DNA of 33,990 nucleotides from Bacillota bacterium. Its GTDB lineage: Bacteria > Bacillota > Clostridia > Christensenellales > Aristaeellaceae. Every line of letters starts with the position of its first letter. The first letter of the stretch is position 1. This document shows, piece after piece, positions 7,541 to 15,368 of the stretch. A model generated the notes under the pieces. It had not been told where the DNA came from. It did no database searches and saw only the letters and a program-made list of their open reading frames with translations. The stretch lies in contig JAEYOV010000051.1 of assembly GCA_023411395.1 (NCBI GenBank), positions 1 to 33,990 on the forward strand, written 5' to 3'. Position numbers and translations under genes: made by a program.

Positions 7541-7942
7541 ATGGTTGTGAATGATCCCATTGCCGATATGCTGACCCGCATCCGCAATGCGCAAATCGCC
7601 AAGCACGACGCCGTGACGTTGCCCGCAAGCAACCTCAAGAAGTCCATTGCCAAGATTCTGCTGGCGGAAGGATATGTGAAATCCATCGATTTTCAGGATG
7701 AAGGCCCCGCGGGGAACATCAAAATTGTTTTGAAGTACGTCAACGGCAAGCAGCAGCCCGTTATCGCAGGTTTGAAGCGTATCAGCCGTCCGGGCCTGCG
7801 CGTGTATGCCCGCTGCGAAGAACTGCCCAAGGTGCTGGGCGGCCTCGGAATCGCCATCATCAGCACCTCGAAGGGCCTGATGACCGACAAGGAAGCCCGC
7901 AGGAACTTAGTGGGCGGCGAAGTGCTGGCCTATATCTGGTAA
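7541..7942 (+). CDS. rpsH: 30S ribosomal protein S8
   Basis: S8, 133 residues from ATG 7541 (MVVNDPIADMLTRIRNAQIA). The open frame extends upstream into rpsN, but GGAAGGAGG (7525-7533) fixes the start. S8 binds 16S rRNA helix 21; in E. coli it is the spc-operon repressor. The end, GIAIISTSKGLMTDKEARRN, is the conserved RNA-binding signature. No S8-site mimic was identified here. Confidence 0.97.
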   Translation: MVVNDPIADMLTRIRNAQIAKHDAVTLPASNLKKSIAKILLAEGYVKSIDFQDEGPAGNIKIVLKYVNGKQQPVIAGLKRISRPGLRVYARCEELPKVLGGLGIAIISTSKGLMTDKEARRNLVGGEVLAYIW

Positions 7943-7967
7943 ACCGACTGTCTATGGAGGTGCGATT

Positions 7968-8510
7968 ATGTCTCGAATCGGAAAGCTTCCGATCACCGTC
8001 CCCAAGGGCGTGACGGTCACGGTTTCCCAGGACAACACCGTTACGGTGAAAGGCCCCAAGGGAGAATTGTCCCAGTGGGTGAACCGGGATATTACCGTGC
8101 AGCAGGAAGGGAACGTACTGACCCTTCAACGTCCTACTGATTCCAAGCCCCACAAGGCGCTTCACGGGCTGTACCGCAGTTTGGTCAACAACATGGTGGT
8201 TGGCGTTACCGACGGCTTCAGCAAGACTTTGGAACTGGTGGGCACCGGTTACCGCGCTGCGGCGGAAGGCAAAAAGCTGACGCTGAACGTGGGCTATTCC
8301 CATCCCGTGGTCTTTGATGCCCCGGCCAACATTACCTTTGAGACCCCTGCCCCCACCAAGGTAATCGTCAAGGGCATCGACAAACAGCAGGTGGGCAGCT
8401 TTGCCGCCGACATCCGCGCCGTGCGTGAGCCCGAACCGTACCTTGGCAAGGGCATCAAGTACGATACCGAGCGGATCCGCCGCAAGGAAGGCAAGACCGG
8501 CAAGAAGTAA
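7968..8510 (+). CDS. rplF: 50S ribosomal protein L6
   Basis: L6, 180 residues, starting MSRIGKLPITVPKGVTVTVS. It has the two tandem L6 folds and lies near the factor-binding site. The C-terminal signature EPYLGKGIKYDTERIRRKEG is complete. GGAGGTG (7955-7961) precedes the ATG. Size and place in the spc part of the operon are standard. Confidence 0.98.
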   Translation: MSRIGKLPITVPKGVTVTVSQDNTVTVKGPKGELSQWVNRDITVQQEGNVLTLQRPTDSKPHKALHGLYRSLVNNMVVGVTDGFSKTLELVGTGYRAAAEGKKLTLNVGYSHPVVFDAPANITFETPAPTKVIVKGIDKQQVGSFAADIRAVREPEPYLGKGIKYDTERIRRKEGKTGKK

Positions 8511-8528
8511 GAAAGGGAGTGAACGCAC

Positions 8529-8897
8529 ATGTTCAAAAAGCGTGACCGCAACGAGATCCGCGTGATCCGCCACGCGCGCGTACGCAAAAAGATCAGCGGC
8601 ACCCCGGATATGCCGCGTCTTTGTGTATACCGCAGCCTGAACCATATTTATGTTCAGATCATTGATGACAGCAAGGGAGTAACCCTTGTATCCGCTTCCA
8701 CCGTGGACCCCAACCTGAAGGGGCAATTGGCGGAAGCCAGCAAGAAGGGCGCTTCGAAACTCGTCGGCAAGCTCGTGGCCGAGCGTGCCCTCCAGGCCGG
8801 CATCAAGCAGGTGGTCTTCGACCGGGGCGGCTATGTGTATACCGGTCGTGTCGCGGAATTGGCTGCCGGCGCCCGGGAAGCCGGGCTGGATTTCTGA
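8529..8897 (+). CDS. rplR: 50S ribosomal protein L18
   Basis: L18, 122 residues (MFKKRDRNEIRVIRHARVRK), which binds 5S rRNA with L5. The motifs PRLCVYRSLNHIYVQIIDD and the end FDRGGYVYTGRVAELAAGAR match the family. The site AAGGGAG lies at 8513-8519. Confidence 0.97.
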   Translation: MFKKRDRNEIRVIRHARVRKKISGTPDMPRLCVYRSLNHIYVQIIDDSKGVTLVSASTVDPNLKGQLAEASKKGASKLVGKLVAERALQAGIKQVVFDRGGYVYTGRVAELAAGAREAGLDF

Positions 8898-8916
8898 TTA
8901 GAAGGAGGACACTATC

Positions 8917-9414
8917 ATGCAACGCTTCGAACAGGTCAGCGAATTCAAAGAAAAGCTGGTGGCTGTCAACCGCGTCGTGAAGGTCGTAAAGGGCGGCCGC
9001 AACTTCCGCTTTTCTGCGCTGGTTGTGGTGGGCGATGAAAAAGGCCGCGTAGGCGCCGGCATGGGCAAGGCCGCGGAAATTCCCGAGGCCATCCGCAAAG
9101 CGGTGGAAGATGCCAAAAAGCATCTGGTAACCGTGCCCATGAAAGGCACCACCATTCCCCACGAGGCGGTAGGCTACTATGGTACCGGCAAGGTCGTTCT
9201 CCTTCCCGCGCAGGAAGGCGCCGGCATCATCGCCGGCGGCGGAGCCCGCGCCGTGCTGGAGATGGCGGGTGTCAAGGATATCCGGACCAAGTCTTTTGGC
9301 ACCAGCAATCCCATCAACATGGTGAAGGCCACCCTGGAGGGGCTCAGAACCCTCCGCTCCGCCGAACAGGTGGCGCGGCTTCGCGGCAAGACCGTAGAAG
9401 AACTGCTGGGCTGA
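8917..9414 (+). CDS. rpsE: 30S ribosomal protein S5
   Basis: S5, 165 residues. It affects decoding accuracy and mRNA unwinding at the entry tunnel. The N-terminal dsRNA-binding-like fold shows KVVKGGRNFRFSALVVVGDE; the second part shows EGAGIIAGGGARAVLEMAGV. GAAGGAGG is at 8901-8908. The length and both domains are normal. Confidence 0.98.
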   Translation: MQRFEQVSEFKEKLVAVNRVVKVVKGGRNFRFSALVVVGDEKGRVGAGMGKAAEIPEAIRKAVEDAKKHLVTVPMKGTTIPHEAVGYYGTGKVVLLPAQEGAGIIAGGGARAVLEMAGVKDIRTKSFGTSNPINMVKATLEGLRTLRSAEQVARLRGKTVEELLG

Positions 9415-9427
9415 GGAGGACACGACA

Positions 9428-9610
9428 ATGAAGTTGAAAGTTACATTGATCAAATCTCCCATCTCCAGCCTGCAAAAGCACATTGACACCGTGAAAGCCT
9501 TGGGCTTGCGCAAGGTAGGCCAAAGTGTCATCAGGGAGGATAATCCCTGCGTCCGCGGGCAGATCTTCCGGGTGAAGCACATGGTCACCGTGGAAGAAAT
9601 CAGCGAGTAA
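9428..9610 (+). CDS. rpmD: 50S ribosomal protein L30
   Basis: L30, 60 residues (MKLKVTLIKSPISSLQKHID), the small bacterial form. VKALGLRKVGQSVIREDNPC is the conserved core. It starts 13 bases after rpsE, with GAGGAG overlapping the end of that gene. The order rpsE-rpmD-rplO is canonical. Confidence 0.96.
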   Translation: MKLKVTLIKSPISSLQKHIDTVKALGLRKVGQSVIREDNPCVRGQIFRVKHMVTVEEISE

Positions 9611-9623
9611 GGAGGGAGAACCC

Positions 9624-10064
9624 ATGAAACTGCACGAGTTGAAGCCTGCTCCGGGTTCCACCACCGCGCCCAAGCGACTGGGCCGCGGCACGGGTTCCGG
9701 TTTGGGCAAAACCTCCGGCAAGGGCCATAAAGGTGCCCGTGCCCGCTCCGGCGGCGGCAAGGGCCCCGGCTTTGAAGGCGGCCAGATGCCTCTGGTTCGC
9801 CGCGTTCCCAAGCGCGGCTTTACCAATATTTTCGGCAAGGAATACGCAACTGTAAACGTGGAGCGCCTGGACATTTTCGAAGATGGAGCTGTGGTTACTG
9901 TTGAGTCCCTCATGAGCGCCGGCATCATCAAGAAGACACTGGACGGCGTGAAGATTCTGGGCGGCGGCGAGCTGACCCGGAAGCTTATCGTGAAGGCGGA
10001 CAAGTTCACGGAATCTGCCAAAGAAAAGATCGAGGCTCTCGGCGGGAAAGCCGAGGTGATCTGA
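9624..10064 (+). CDS. rplO: 50S ribosomal protein L15
   Basis: L15, 146 residues, with the Gly/Arg-rich N-terminal extension that threads into 23S rRNA (RLGRGTGSGLGKTSGKGHKG, about residues 19-38) and a globular C-terminal half ending KEKIEALGGKAEVI. GGAGGGAG (9611-9618) sets the start. It ends three bases before secY, the usual tight pairing. Confidence 0.97.
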   Translation: MKLHELKPAPGSTTAPKRLGRGTGSGLGKTSGKGHKGARARSGGGKGPGFEGGQMPLVRRVPKRGFTNIFGKEYATVNVERLDIFEDGAVVTVESLMSAGIIKKTLDGVKILGGGELTRKLIVKADKFTESAKEKIEALGGKAEVI

Positions 10065-10066
10065 CC

Positions 10067-11332
10067 ATGTGGGAAACCCTTCGCAATGCCTGGCGGGTGG
10101 AAGACCTGCGCAAGAAGATCCTGTATACGCTTGGCATGCTGCTTCTTTTCCGGCTGGTGGGCGTCATTCCCGCCCCGGGAGTGAACATTGCCGCCGTGCA
10201 GGAAGCGCTAAAGTCGGGCGGCGCCCAGCTCCCTCTGCTGGACCTGATGAACATGATGACTGGTGGCAATCTGTCCCAGATGTCCATTATGGCTATGGGC
10301 ATTACACCGTACATCAACTCTTCGATTATCATGCAATTGCTTACCATTGCCATCCCGGCGCTGGAGCGGATGCAGAAGGAAGGCGAAGAGGGCCGTAAGA
10401 AGATCGCCCAGATCACCCGCTATGTCACCGTAGGCTTGGCAGTGGTTCAGGCCATCGGCCTGGTGGCAGGTCTTGGCTATATCAAGGCCGGCTGGTTCAA
10501 TTATGCGATGGTCGGTATCAGCATGGCCGGCGGCACGGCCCTGGCCATGTGGATTGGCGAACGCATCACCGAAAAAGGCATCGGCAACGGTATTTCCCTT
10601 TTGATCTTTGCCGGTATCGTGAACAACCTGTTCAACGGGTTCATCGTAGAAGGCATCAGCAGGGCTTCCACCGTAACCGCCTGGATGACGCTGTTGGTCA
10701 TCATACTGGCGGCGCTGGTGATGATCACTCTGGTCACGTTTGTGGACATGGGTGAGCGCCGTGTTCCCGTTCAGTATGCCAAGCGCGTGGTGGGCCGCAA
10801 GATGTACGGCGGCCAGAGCACCCACATCCCCATGAAGGTGAACTCCACGGGCGTGCTGCCCTTGATCTTCGCTTATTCCTTCATGGCATTCCCCGGCACC
10901 ATCATCCAATTGCTCGGCGGCACCGAAAGCGGCATCTATATTTGGTGGAGCAGGTACATGGGCAGCACCAGCTGGGCTTACCTGACCGTCACCGCGCTGC
11001 TGATCATTGCCTTTACGTACTTCTATACCTCCATCAGCTTCAATCCCCAGGACATCAGCAAGAATGTGCAGCAGCAGGGCGGCCTGATCCCCGGCATCCG
11101 TTCGGGCAAGGCCACGGTGGACTTTTTGAAGCGCACAAGCTCCCGCCTGACGCTCTTCGGTGCTTTGTTCCTGGCCATTCTGGCCACGCTCCCCTCTGTT
11201 CTGACTGTGAATTTGCAGGCGCGGGTACCCTTTGCGGCATCTTCCCTGCTGATCGCCGTCAGCGTGGCACTGGAAACCACCCGTCAGATGGAGAGTCAGC
11301 TCACGATGCGGCATTACAAGGGTTTCCTATAA
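10067..11332 (+). CDS. secY: Preprotein translocase channel subunit SecY
   Basis: SecY, 421 residues, the pore of the SecYEG translocon in the cytoplasmic membrane, driven by SecA or the ribosome. The start MWETLRNAWRVEDLRKKILY is followed by ten hydrophobic segments. Family signatures include LLFRLVGVIPAPGVNI, MGITPYINSSIIMQLL and GERITEKGIGNGISLLIFAG. The cytosolic loop before helix 7 reads DMGERRVPVQYAKRVVGRK. It starts three bases after rplO, so translation is probably coupled. The length is near the usual 420-440 and no defect is seen. Confidence 0.98.
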   Translation: MWETLRNAWRVEDLRKKILYTLGMLLLFRLVGVIPAPGVNIAAVQEALKSGGAQLPLLDLMNMMTGGNLSQMSIMAMGITPYINSSIIMQLLTIAIPALERMQKEGEEGRKKIAQITRYVTVGLAVVQAIGLVAGLGYIKAGWFNYAMVGISMAGGTALAMWIGERITEKGIGNGISLLIFAGIVNNLFNGFIVEGISRASTVTAWMTLLVIILAALVMITLVTFVDMGERRVPVQYAKRVVGRKMYGGQSTHIPMKVNSTGVLPLIFAYSFMAFPGTIIQLLGGTESGIYIWWSRYMGSTSWAYLTVTALLIIAFTYFYTSISFNPQDISKNVQQQGGLIPGIRSGKATVDFLKRTSSRLTLFGALFLAILATLPSVLTVNLQARVPFAASSLLIAVSVALETTRQMESQLTMRHYKGFL

Positions 11333-11348
11333 GAACCGTCCGGCTTAT

Positions 11349-11396
11349 GCCATGCCCCGGGATGTGAAGCTGCGGCTTGCCCGGGGCGGCATGGGC
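11349..11396 (+). promoter_or_regulatory. Long branched hairpin in the secY-adk gap
   Basis: The 123-base gap between secY and adk folds into a strong stem: CCATG (11350-11354) with CATGG (11390-11394) and CCCCGGG (11355-11361) with CCCGGGG (11380-11386). An inner AAGC-TGCG-GCTT hairpin (11367-11378) caps it. No T-tract follows, so it is not an ordinary terminator. It may be a processing or stability element that separates spc expression from adk; this is inference. Confidence 0.45.
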
Positions 11397-11455
11397 TGGA
11401 CATTCCCTGCATAGGTTACAAGAAGCGGCCATCCGGCGGAAAGGAAGGAATACAC

Positions 11456-12085
11456 GTGAATATCATCTTTCTTGGTCCTCCGGGAGCCGGCAAGGGCACC
11501 CAGGCGCAGCGGATATGCGTGAAATTGGGGATTCCCCAAATTTCCACCGGTGATATTCTCCGCCGGGCCATCCGCGAAGGAACGGAAACAGGCCGCAAGG
11601 CCAAGTCCTTCATCGACGCCGGACAGCTCGTTCCCGATGACGTGGTCATCGCCATCGTGGAGGAGAGGCTTGCGGAGAAGGATTGCCAAAGGGGGTATAT
11701 CCTGGACGGGTTTCCCCGCACCGTTCCACAGGCCGAAGCACTCAAAGCCATTGCCCGCATTGATATTGTGCTTAATCTGGATGTGCCGGACGAAGACTTG
11801 ATCTCCCGCCTGTCAGGGCGGCGGGTTTGCCCAAAGTGCGGCGCCACCTACCACTTGAGTCACCTTGATGGGAAGACGGCTTGCGCCGCCTGCGGCGAAA
11901 GCCTCATCCAGCGGGACGACGACAAAGCTGAGACGGTAAGAAACCGTCTGGCGGTCTATCACCGGCAAACCGCGCCGCTGGTAGAATATTACCGGCAGGC
12001 GGGGCTTTTGAAAACCGTCAGCGGTACCCTGGGGATGGAGGAGACAAATGAGGCCATCCTTCAGGTTTTAGGGGTCGAATCATGA
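11456..12085 (+). CDS. adk: Adenylate kinase, zinc-lid type
   Basis: Adenylate kinase, 209 residues, converts AMP and ATP to two ADP in the cytosol. The GTG start (MNIIFLGPPGAGKGTQ) follows AAGGAAGGAA. The P-loop is at residues 7-15, the AMP-site motif YILDGFPRT at 81-89, and the lid arginines at QRDDDKAETVRNRL. The lid carries CPKC (125, 128) and CAAC (143, 146), the four-cysteine zinc site of Gram-positive enzymes. It is slightly shorter than B. subtilis Adk at the C-terminus. Its TGA overlaps the map start as ATGA. Confidence 0.97.
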   Translation: MNIIFLGPPGAGKGTQAQRICVKLGIPQISTGDILRRAIREGTETGRKAKSFIDAGQLVPDDVVIAIVEERLAEKDCQRGYILDGFPRTVPQAEALKAIARIDIVLNLDVPDEDLISRLSGRRVCPKCGATYHLSHLDGKTACAACGESLIQRDDDKAETVRNRLAVYHRQTAPLVEYYRQAGLLKTVSGTLGMEETNEAILQVLGVES

Positions 12086-12858
12086 TATATCTCAAAAATC
12101 CTGAGCAGATAGGCTATATGCGCGAGGCAGGCGCCATCCTGTATGAAGTCTTGCAAAAGCTTCGGGATGCTATCAAACCGGGTGTCACAACGGCTGCCTT
12201 GGATGTGTATGCCGAGCAGCTTATCCGCAAGAATAAAGCCGTTCCGTCCTTCCTCCATTATCACGGCTATCCGGCCACGCTGTGCACCAGCGTGGATCAC
12301 CAGGTGGTTCACGGCATCCCCGGCGAGGATGTGGTGCTGAAGGAAGGCTCCATCATCAGCGTCGATTGCGGGCTGGTGCTGAATGGCTGGCAGGCGGACA
12401 GCGCTTTTACCATGGGGGTGGGGGAAATCTCCGCCCAGGCCGCGTCCTTGATTGAGACAACCGAGCAGTGCTTCTGGAAGGGAATCAAGCAAGCCGTGGC
12501 GGGAAACCGCCTGGGGGACATCGGCAGCGCCGTGCAGACCTGGGCGGAAGCGCATGGGTATTCCGTCATCCGGGATTTGACGGGCCACGGCATCGGCCGG
12601 GCCATGCATGAGGAGCCCAGCGTGTTCAACTTTGGTGAGGCCGGTCACGGCATACGCTTGCGCAAGGGCATGACGCTGGCCATAGAGCCCATGATCGCCG
12701 CGGGCGGGTGGCCGGTGGAGGAATCTGAAAACGGCTGGACTTTCTCCACAAAGGACAAAAGCCTGGCCGCACATTATGAGCACACCATCGCCATCACCGA
12801 CGGGCTGCCTGAAATATTAACTCTTCCCGGGTTTACCTGGAAGGAGGACGACGCGTGA
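12082..12858 (+). CDS. map: Type I methionine aminopeptidase
   Basis: Methionine aminopeptidase, 258 residues, removes the initiator Met from new proteins. The dinuclear metal ligands are visible: Asp in SVDCGLVLNGWQADSAFTMG (both Asp), His in GHGIGRAMHEEP, Glu in AIEPMIA and Glu in YEHTIAIT. The start MIYLKNPEQIGYMREAGAIL is typical of the short bacterial type lacking an N-terminal extension. It overlaps adk by four bases and the next gene by four bases (GTGA). Confidence 0.97.
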   Translation: MIYLKNPEQIGYMREAGAILYEVLQKLRDAIKPGVTTAALDVYAEQLIRKNKAVPSFLHYHGYPATLCTSVDHQVVHGIPGEDVVLKEGSIISVDCGLVLNGWQADSAFTMGVGEISAQAASLIETTEQCFWKGIKQAVAGNRLGDIGSAVQTWAEAHGYSVIRDLTGHGIGRAMHEEPSVFNFGEAGHGIRLRKGMTLAIEPMIAAGGWPVEESENGWTFSTKDKSLAAHYEHTIAITDGLPEILTLPGFTWKEDDA

Positions 12859-13172
12859 AGCCCATTCCCTTTGAAGTTGGGCGCGTGGTTCAGTCCACGC
12901 AAGGGCGGGACCGCGGCCGGCTGTTCATTGTGATATCCGTGGTGGACGGTGAATTCGTGCTGATGGCGGACGGGGATTTGCGTAAGGTCGATCACTTAAA
13001 GCGCAAGAAGATCAAACACCTGCACGCCAAGCCTGTCTTCTTTCCGGAAGTTGCCGCAAGGCTTGGCACGAACGTTGCCGTTACCGACAGTGAACTCCGA
13101 AAGGCTTTAAAAAAAGCGGCGACGCAAGAACTGCCCACATGCAAGGAGGGTTGCGGACTTGTCCAAGAATGA
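12855..13172 (+). CDS. KOW-domain RNA-binding protein (L14e-like)
   Basis: This 105-residue protein has a GTG start overlapping the map stop (GTGA). Its first 60 residues (FEVGRVVQSTQGRDRGRLFI, then DLRKVDHLKRKKIKHL) form a KOW fold like eukaryotic and archaeal L14e/L27e proteins. Homologues stand between map and infA in many Clostridia. It probably binds rRNA or the ribosome, but no precise role is established to my knowledge. The C-terminal part is charged and ends in TCKEGCGLVQE. The last 14 bases overlap infA. Confidence 0.85.
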   Translation: MKPIPFEVGRVVQSTQGRDRGRLFIVISVVDGEFVLMADGDLRKVDHLKRKKIKHLHAKPVFFPEVAARLGTNVAVTDSELRKALKKAATQELPTCKEGCGLVQE

Positions 13173-13380
13173 TGTCATTGAAATGGAAGGCCACGTGATT
13201 GAGGCGCTTCCCAACGCTATGTTCCAGGTGGAGCTGCCCAATGGCCATCGCATCATGGCCCATATCTCGGGCAAAATGCGCATGAACTTCATTCGCATCT
13301 ATCCTGGTGACAAGGTCACCATCGAGCTTTCTCCCTACGACCTCACCAGAGGCCGCATCACCTGGCGCAGCAAGGGCTGA
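13159..13380 (+). CDS. infA: Translation initiation factor IF-1
   Basis: IF-1, 73 residues, a single OB-fold that occupies the 30S A site during initiation. The start is TTG at 13159 (TTG TCC AAG AAT), set by AAGGAGG at 13143-13149; the next in-frame ATG would lose the conserved MSKNDVIEMEG. HRIMAHISGKMRMNFIRIYP and GDKVTIELSPYDLTRGRITW are diagnostic. It overlaps the end of the KOW gene by 14 bases, so the two are probably translationally coupled. Confidence 0.96.
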   Translation: MSKNDVIEMEGHVIEALPNAMFQVELPNGHRIMAHISGKMRMNFIRIYPGDKVTIELSPYDLTRGRITWRSKG

Positions 13381-13401
13381 GCCTGCCATATTGTCAATTT
13401 C

Positions 13402-13416
13402 CCGCCCGCCGGGCGG
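13402..13416 (+). promoter_or_regulatory. Small GC hairpin before the rpmJ ribosome binding site
   Basis: CCGCCC (13402-13407) pairs with GGGCGG (13411-13416) around a 3-base loop. It lies five bases upstream of the AAGGAGG of rpmJ and could tune rpmJ translation; there is no T-tract. Confidence 0.35.
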
Positions 13417-13435
13417 ATGCAAGGAGGATTTCCCC

Positions 13436-13549
13436 ATGAAAGTCAGGCCTTCCGTCAAACCCATTTGCGAAAACTGCAAGATCATCAAGCGCAAAGGCCG
13501 CGTGATGGTTATTTGTGAAAACCCCAAGCATAAGCAAAAGCAAGGCTGA
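13436..13549 (+). CDS. rpmJ: 50S ribosomal protein L36, zinc-binding form
   Basis: L36, 37 residues (MKVRPSVKPICENCKIIKRK), the smallest 50S protein. The zinc ligands C-x2-C-x12-C-x4-H are all present (CENC, then CENPKH near the end), so this is the zinc-containing paralogue. AAGGAGG at 13421-13427 sets the ATG; the open frame continues upstream but is not conserved. The palindromic element 13550-13699 begins directly after the stop codon. Confidence 0.97.
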   Translation: MKVRPSVKPICENCKIIKRKGRVMVICENPKHKQKQG

Positions 13550-13699
13550 CCAGGGGCTCTGCCCCTGGACCCCGGCAAAGGGATACAACCCCTTTGCAAA
13601 CCCCATTTTGGGGTAGGGTGCAGGCATAGGCATCAGATATAAACCGGGATTCCAAAGGGATGTATCCCTTTGGCGGGGTCTTAGGGGCGGAGCCCCTAA
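13550..13699. repeat. Composite mirror-hairpin element between rpmJ and rpsM
   Basis: Five hairpins lie in 150 bases: CCAGGGGC-TCT-GCCCCTGG (13550-13568), GCAAAGGG/CCCTTTGC (13575-13597), ACCCCA-TTT-TGGGGT (13600-13614), CCAAAGGGA-TGTA-TCCCTTTGG (13652-13673) and TTAGGGGC-GGA-GCCCCTAA (13681-13699). The outer pairs are near mirror copies: an AGGGGC hairpin, a spacer GACCCCG or CGGGGTC, then an AAAGGG hairpin. The whole element is thus itself an imperfect inverted repeat and could fold as one large cruciform. There is no coding frame or T-tract. It resembles a small non-autonomous palindromic repeat. Confidence 0.75.
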
Positions 13700-13851
13700 A
13701 AGAGATGGTCTAAGCTTTGTGGGCGGCTGCATAGGGGGCGACCTCTGTGATCCACGGGCTTTTACCGATAGATCGCGACCAGTCTGTCCGGGCACTTTTA
13801 TGTCCGGCGAAGAAGGCCCGTCCTTTTCAGGCGGAGCCGAACCAACATTTG
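13700..13851 (+). other. Non-coding spacer before rpsM
   Basis: No gene, clear promoter or terminator is seen. The 7-mer TGTCCGG occurs twice, 18 bases apart (13784-13807 region). Together with the palindromic element this gives a 318-base gap, the largest within the ribosomal run, between the spc and alpha parts. Confidence 0.4.
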
Positions 13852-13867
13852 GAGGTGTGTTTCACAC

Positions 13868-14248
13868 ATGGCACGCATTCAGGGCGTTGACCTGCCCAGA
13901 GAAAAGCGGGTGGAAGTTGGCCTGACCTATATTTTCGGAATCGGTTTGCCCACTTCCCAGCAGATTCTCAGAGAGACCGGCATCAGTCCCGATACCCGCG
14001 TCAAGGATCTCTCCGAACAGGAAGTGTCCAAGCTGCGCGAATATATCGAGCATCACGTGAAGACGGAAGGCGACCTTCGGCGCGAAGTGTCCTTGAACAT
14101 CAAGCGCCTGGTGGAGATCGGCTGCTACCGTGGCGTACGCCACCGGCGCGGCCTGCCCGTCCGCGGCCAGAACACCAAGCAGAACGCCCGCACCCGCAAG
14201 GGCCCCAAGAAGCAGGTTGCCGGCAAGAAGAAGGCTGCGACCAAGTAA
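13868..14248 (+). CDS. rpsM: 30S ribosomal protein S13
   Basis: S13, 126 residues (MARIQGVDLPREKRVEVGLT), in the 30S head, where it contacts S19 and the 50S through bridge B1. The conserved C-terminal motif YRGVRHRRGLPVRGQNTKQN is complete and a lysine-rich tail follows. GGAGGTG (13852-13858) is about 10 bases before the ATG. It opens the alpha part of the operon. Confidence 0.97.
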   Translation: MARIQGVDLPREKRVEVGLTYIFGIGLPTSQQILRETGISPDTRVKDLSEQEVSKLREYIEHHVKTEGDLRREVSLNIKRLVEIGCYRGVRHRRGLPVRGQNTKQNARTRKGPKKQVAGKKKAATK

Positions 14249-14304
14249 TGCCCGCATACACGCGAAAATAACAACTGCCCCTTGGGGCACGGAGGGATGA
14301 ATCC

Positions 14305-14706
14305 ATGGCACCTAGGCAAAAGGTAAAGAAGGTAACGCGCAAACGCCGTGAGCGCAAACTGGTGGAGCGCGGCGCCGCCCATATCCGCTCCTCCTTCAAC
14401 AACACCATCGTCACCATCACCGACACCAACGGCAACGCCCTCTCCTGGGCTTCTTCCGGGGGTTTAGGTTTCCGCGGCAGCAAAAAGTCCACGCCCTTTG
14501 CCGCCCAGATGGCCGCCGAAACGGCTGCCAAAGCGGCGATGGAATACGGCCTGAAGACTGTTGAAGTTTATGTCAAGGGTCCCGGCTCCGGGCGCGAGGC
14601 CGCCATCCGTTCCCTTCAGGCCGCCGGCCTGGAAGTGAACATGATCAAGGATGTAACGCCCATTCCCCACAACGGCTGCCGTCCGCCCAAACGCAGAAGG
14701 GTATAA
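14305..14706 (+). CDS. rpsK: 30S ribosomal protein S11
   Basis: S11, 133 residues, with a very basic N-terminus (RQKVKKVTRKRRERKLVERG). It lines the mRNA exit and E-site region of the 30S platform. The signature VKGPGSGREAAIRSLQAAGL and the end DVTPIPHNGCRPPKRRRV are typical. GGAGGGA (14291-14297) gives the start. A small GCCCC/GGGGC hairpin lies in the preceding gap. Confidence 0.98.
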   Translation: MAPRQKVKKVTRKRRERKLVERGAAHIRSSFNNTIVTITDTNGNALSWASSGGLGFRGSKKSTPFAAQMAAETAAKAAMEYGLKTVEVYVKGPGSGREAAIRSLQAAGLEVNMIKDVTPIPHNGCRPPKRRRV

Positions 14707-14723
14707 GGAGGAGGTAAGGACCT

Positions 14724-15320
14724 ATGGCGAGAAATACAGAACCCATCGCAAAGCGCTGCAGGGCACTTGATATCTCCCCTGCCATGATGGGCTATTCCAA
14801 CAAGAAATCCACCAGGAATCCCGGCAAGGACAAGCGCCGCAAGGTAAGCGAATATGCGACGCAGTTAAAAGAAAAGCAAAAGGTGCGCTTTGTGTACGGC
14901 GTGTTGGAGCGGCAGTTCCGCAACTACTATGAAAAGGCCGTGAACATGAAGGGCGTCACCGGCGAAAACCTGCTCCAGCTTCTGGAGCGCCGCCTGGATA
15001 ACGTGGTGTTCCGCCTTGGCATGGGCAACACCCGCCGCCATGCCCGTCAATTGGTAACCCATGGCCACATTCAGGTGAACGGGCAGCGCGTGGATATCCC
15101 CTCCTACCTGGTGAGTGTGAACGAAGTGATCACCATCAAGGAAAAGAGCAGGGGTTCCGAACACTTCAAGGCCCTTCGGGAAGGCAGCAAGTCCATCGTT
15201 CCCAAGTGGCTTTCCTTCAACGCCGCCGAGCTGACCGGCACCGTTACCGCCCTCCCCACCCGCGAGGATATCGACCTGCCGCTGCAGGAGAACATGATCG
15301 TCGAGTTCTACTCCCGTTAA
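14724..15320 (+). CDS. rpsD: 30S ribosomal protein S4
   Basis: S4, 198 residues, a primary 16S rRNA binder and, in other bacteria, an autogenous regulator. The S4 RNA-binding domain is seen at LLQLLERRLDNVVFRLGMGN and RRHARQLVTHGHIQVNGQRV. The start is MARNTEPIAKRCRALDISPA. Its place between rpsK and rpoA is the clostridial arrangement; in B. subtilis rpsD stands alone. AAGGAGGAGG precedes the ATG. Confidence 0.98.
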   Translation: MARNTEPIAKRCRALDISPAMMGYSNKKSTRNPGKDKRRKVSEYATQLKEKQKVRFVYGVLERQFRNYYEKAVNMKGVTGENLLQLLERRLDNVVFRLGMGNTRRHARQLVTHGHIQVNGQRVDIPSYLVSVNEVITIKEKSRGSEHFKALREGSKSIVPKWLSFNAAELTGTVTALPTREDIDLPLQENMIVEFYSR

Positions 15321-15368
15321 TGGCAGTGAGATTACCTCGACCGACGGTTCCATCAAGGAGGGTACACC

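Noticed and set aside
13550..13699. CRISPR array
   Set aside because: The repeats are palindromes of two kinds in mirror order, not evenly spaced direct repeats with unique spacers; no cas genes are near.
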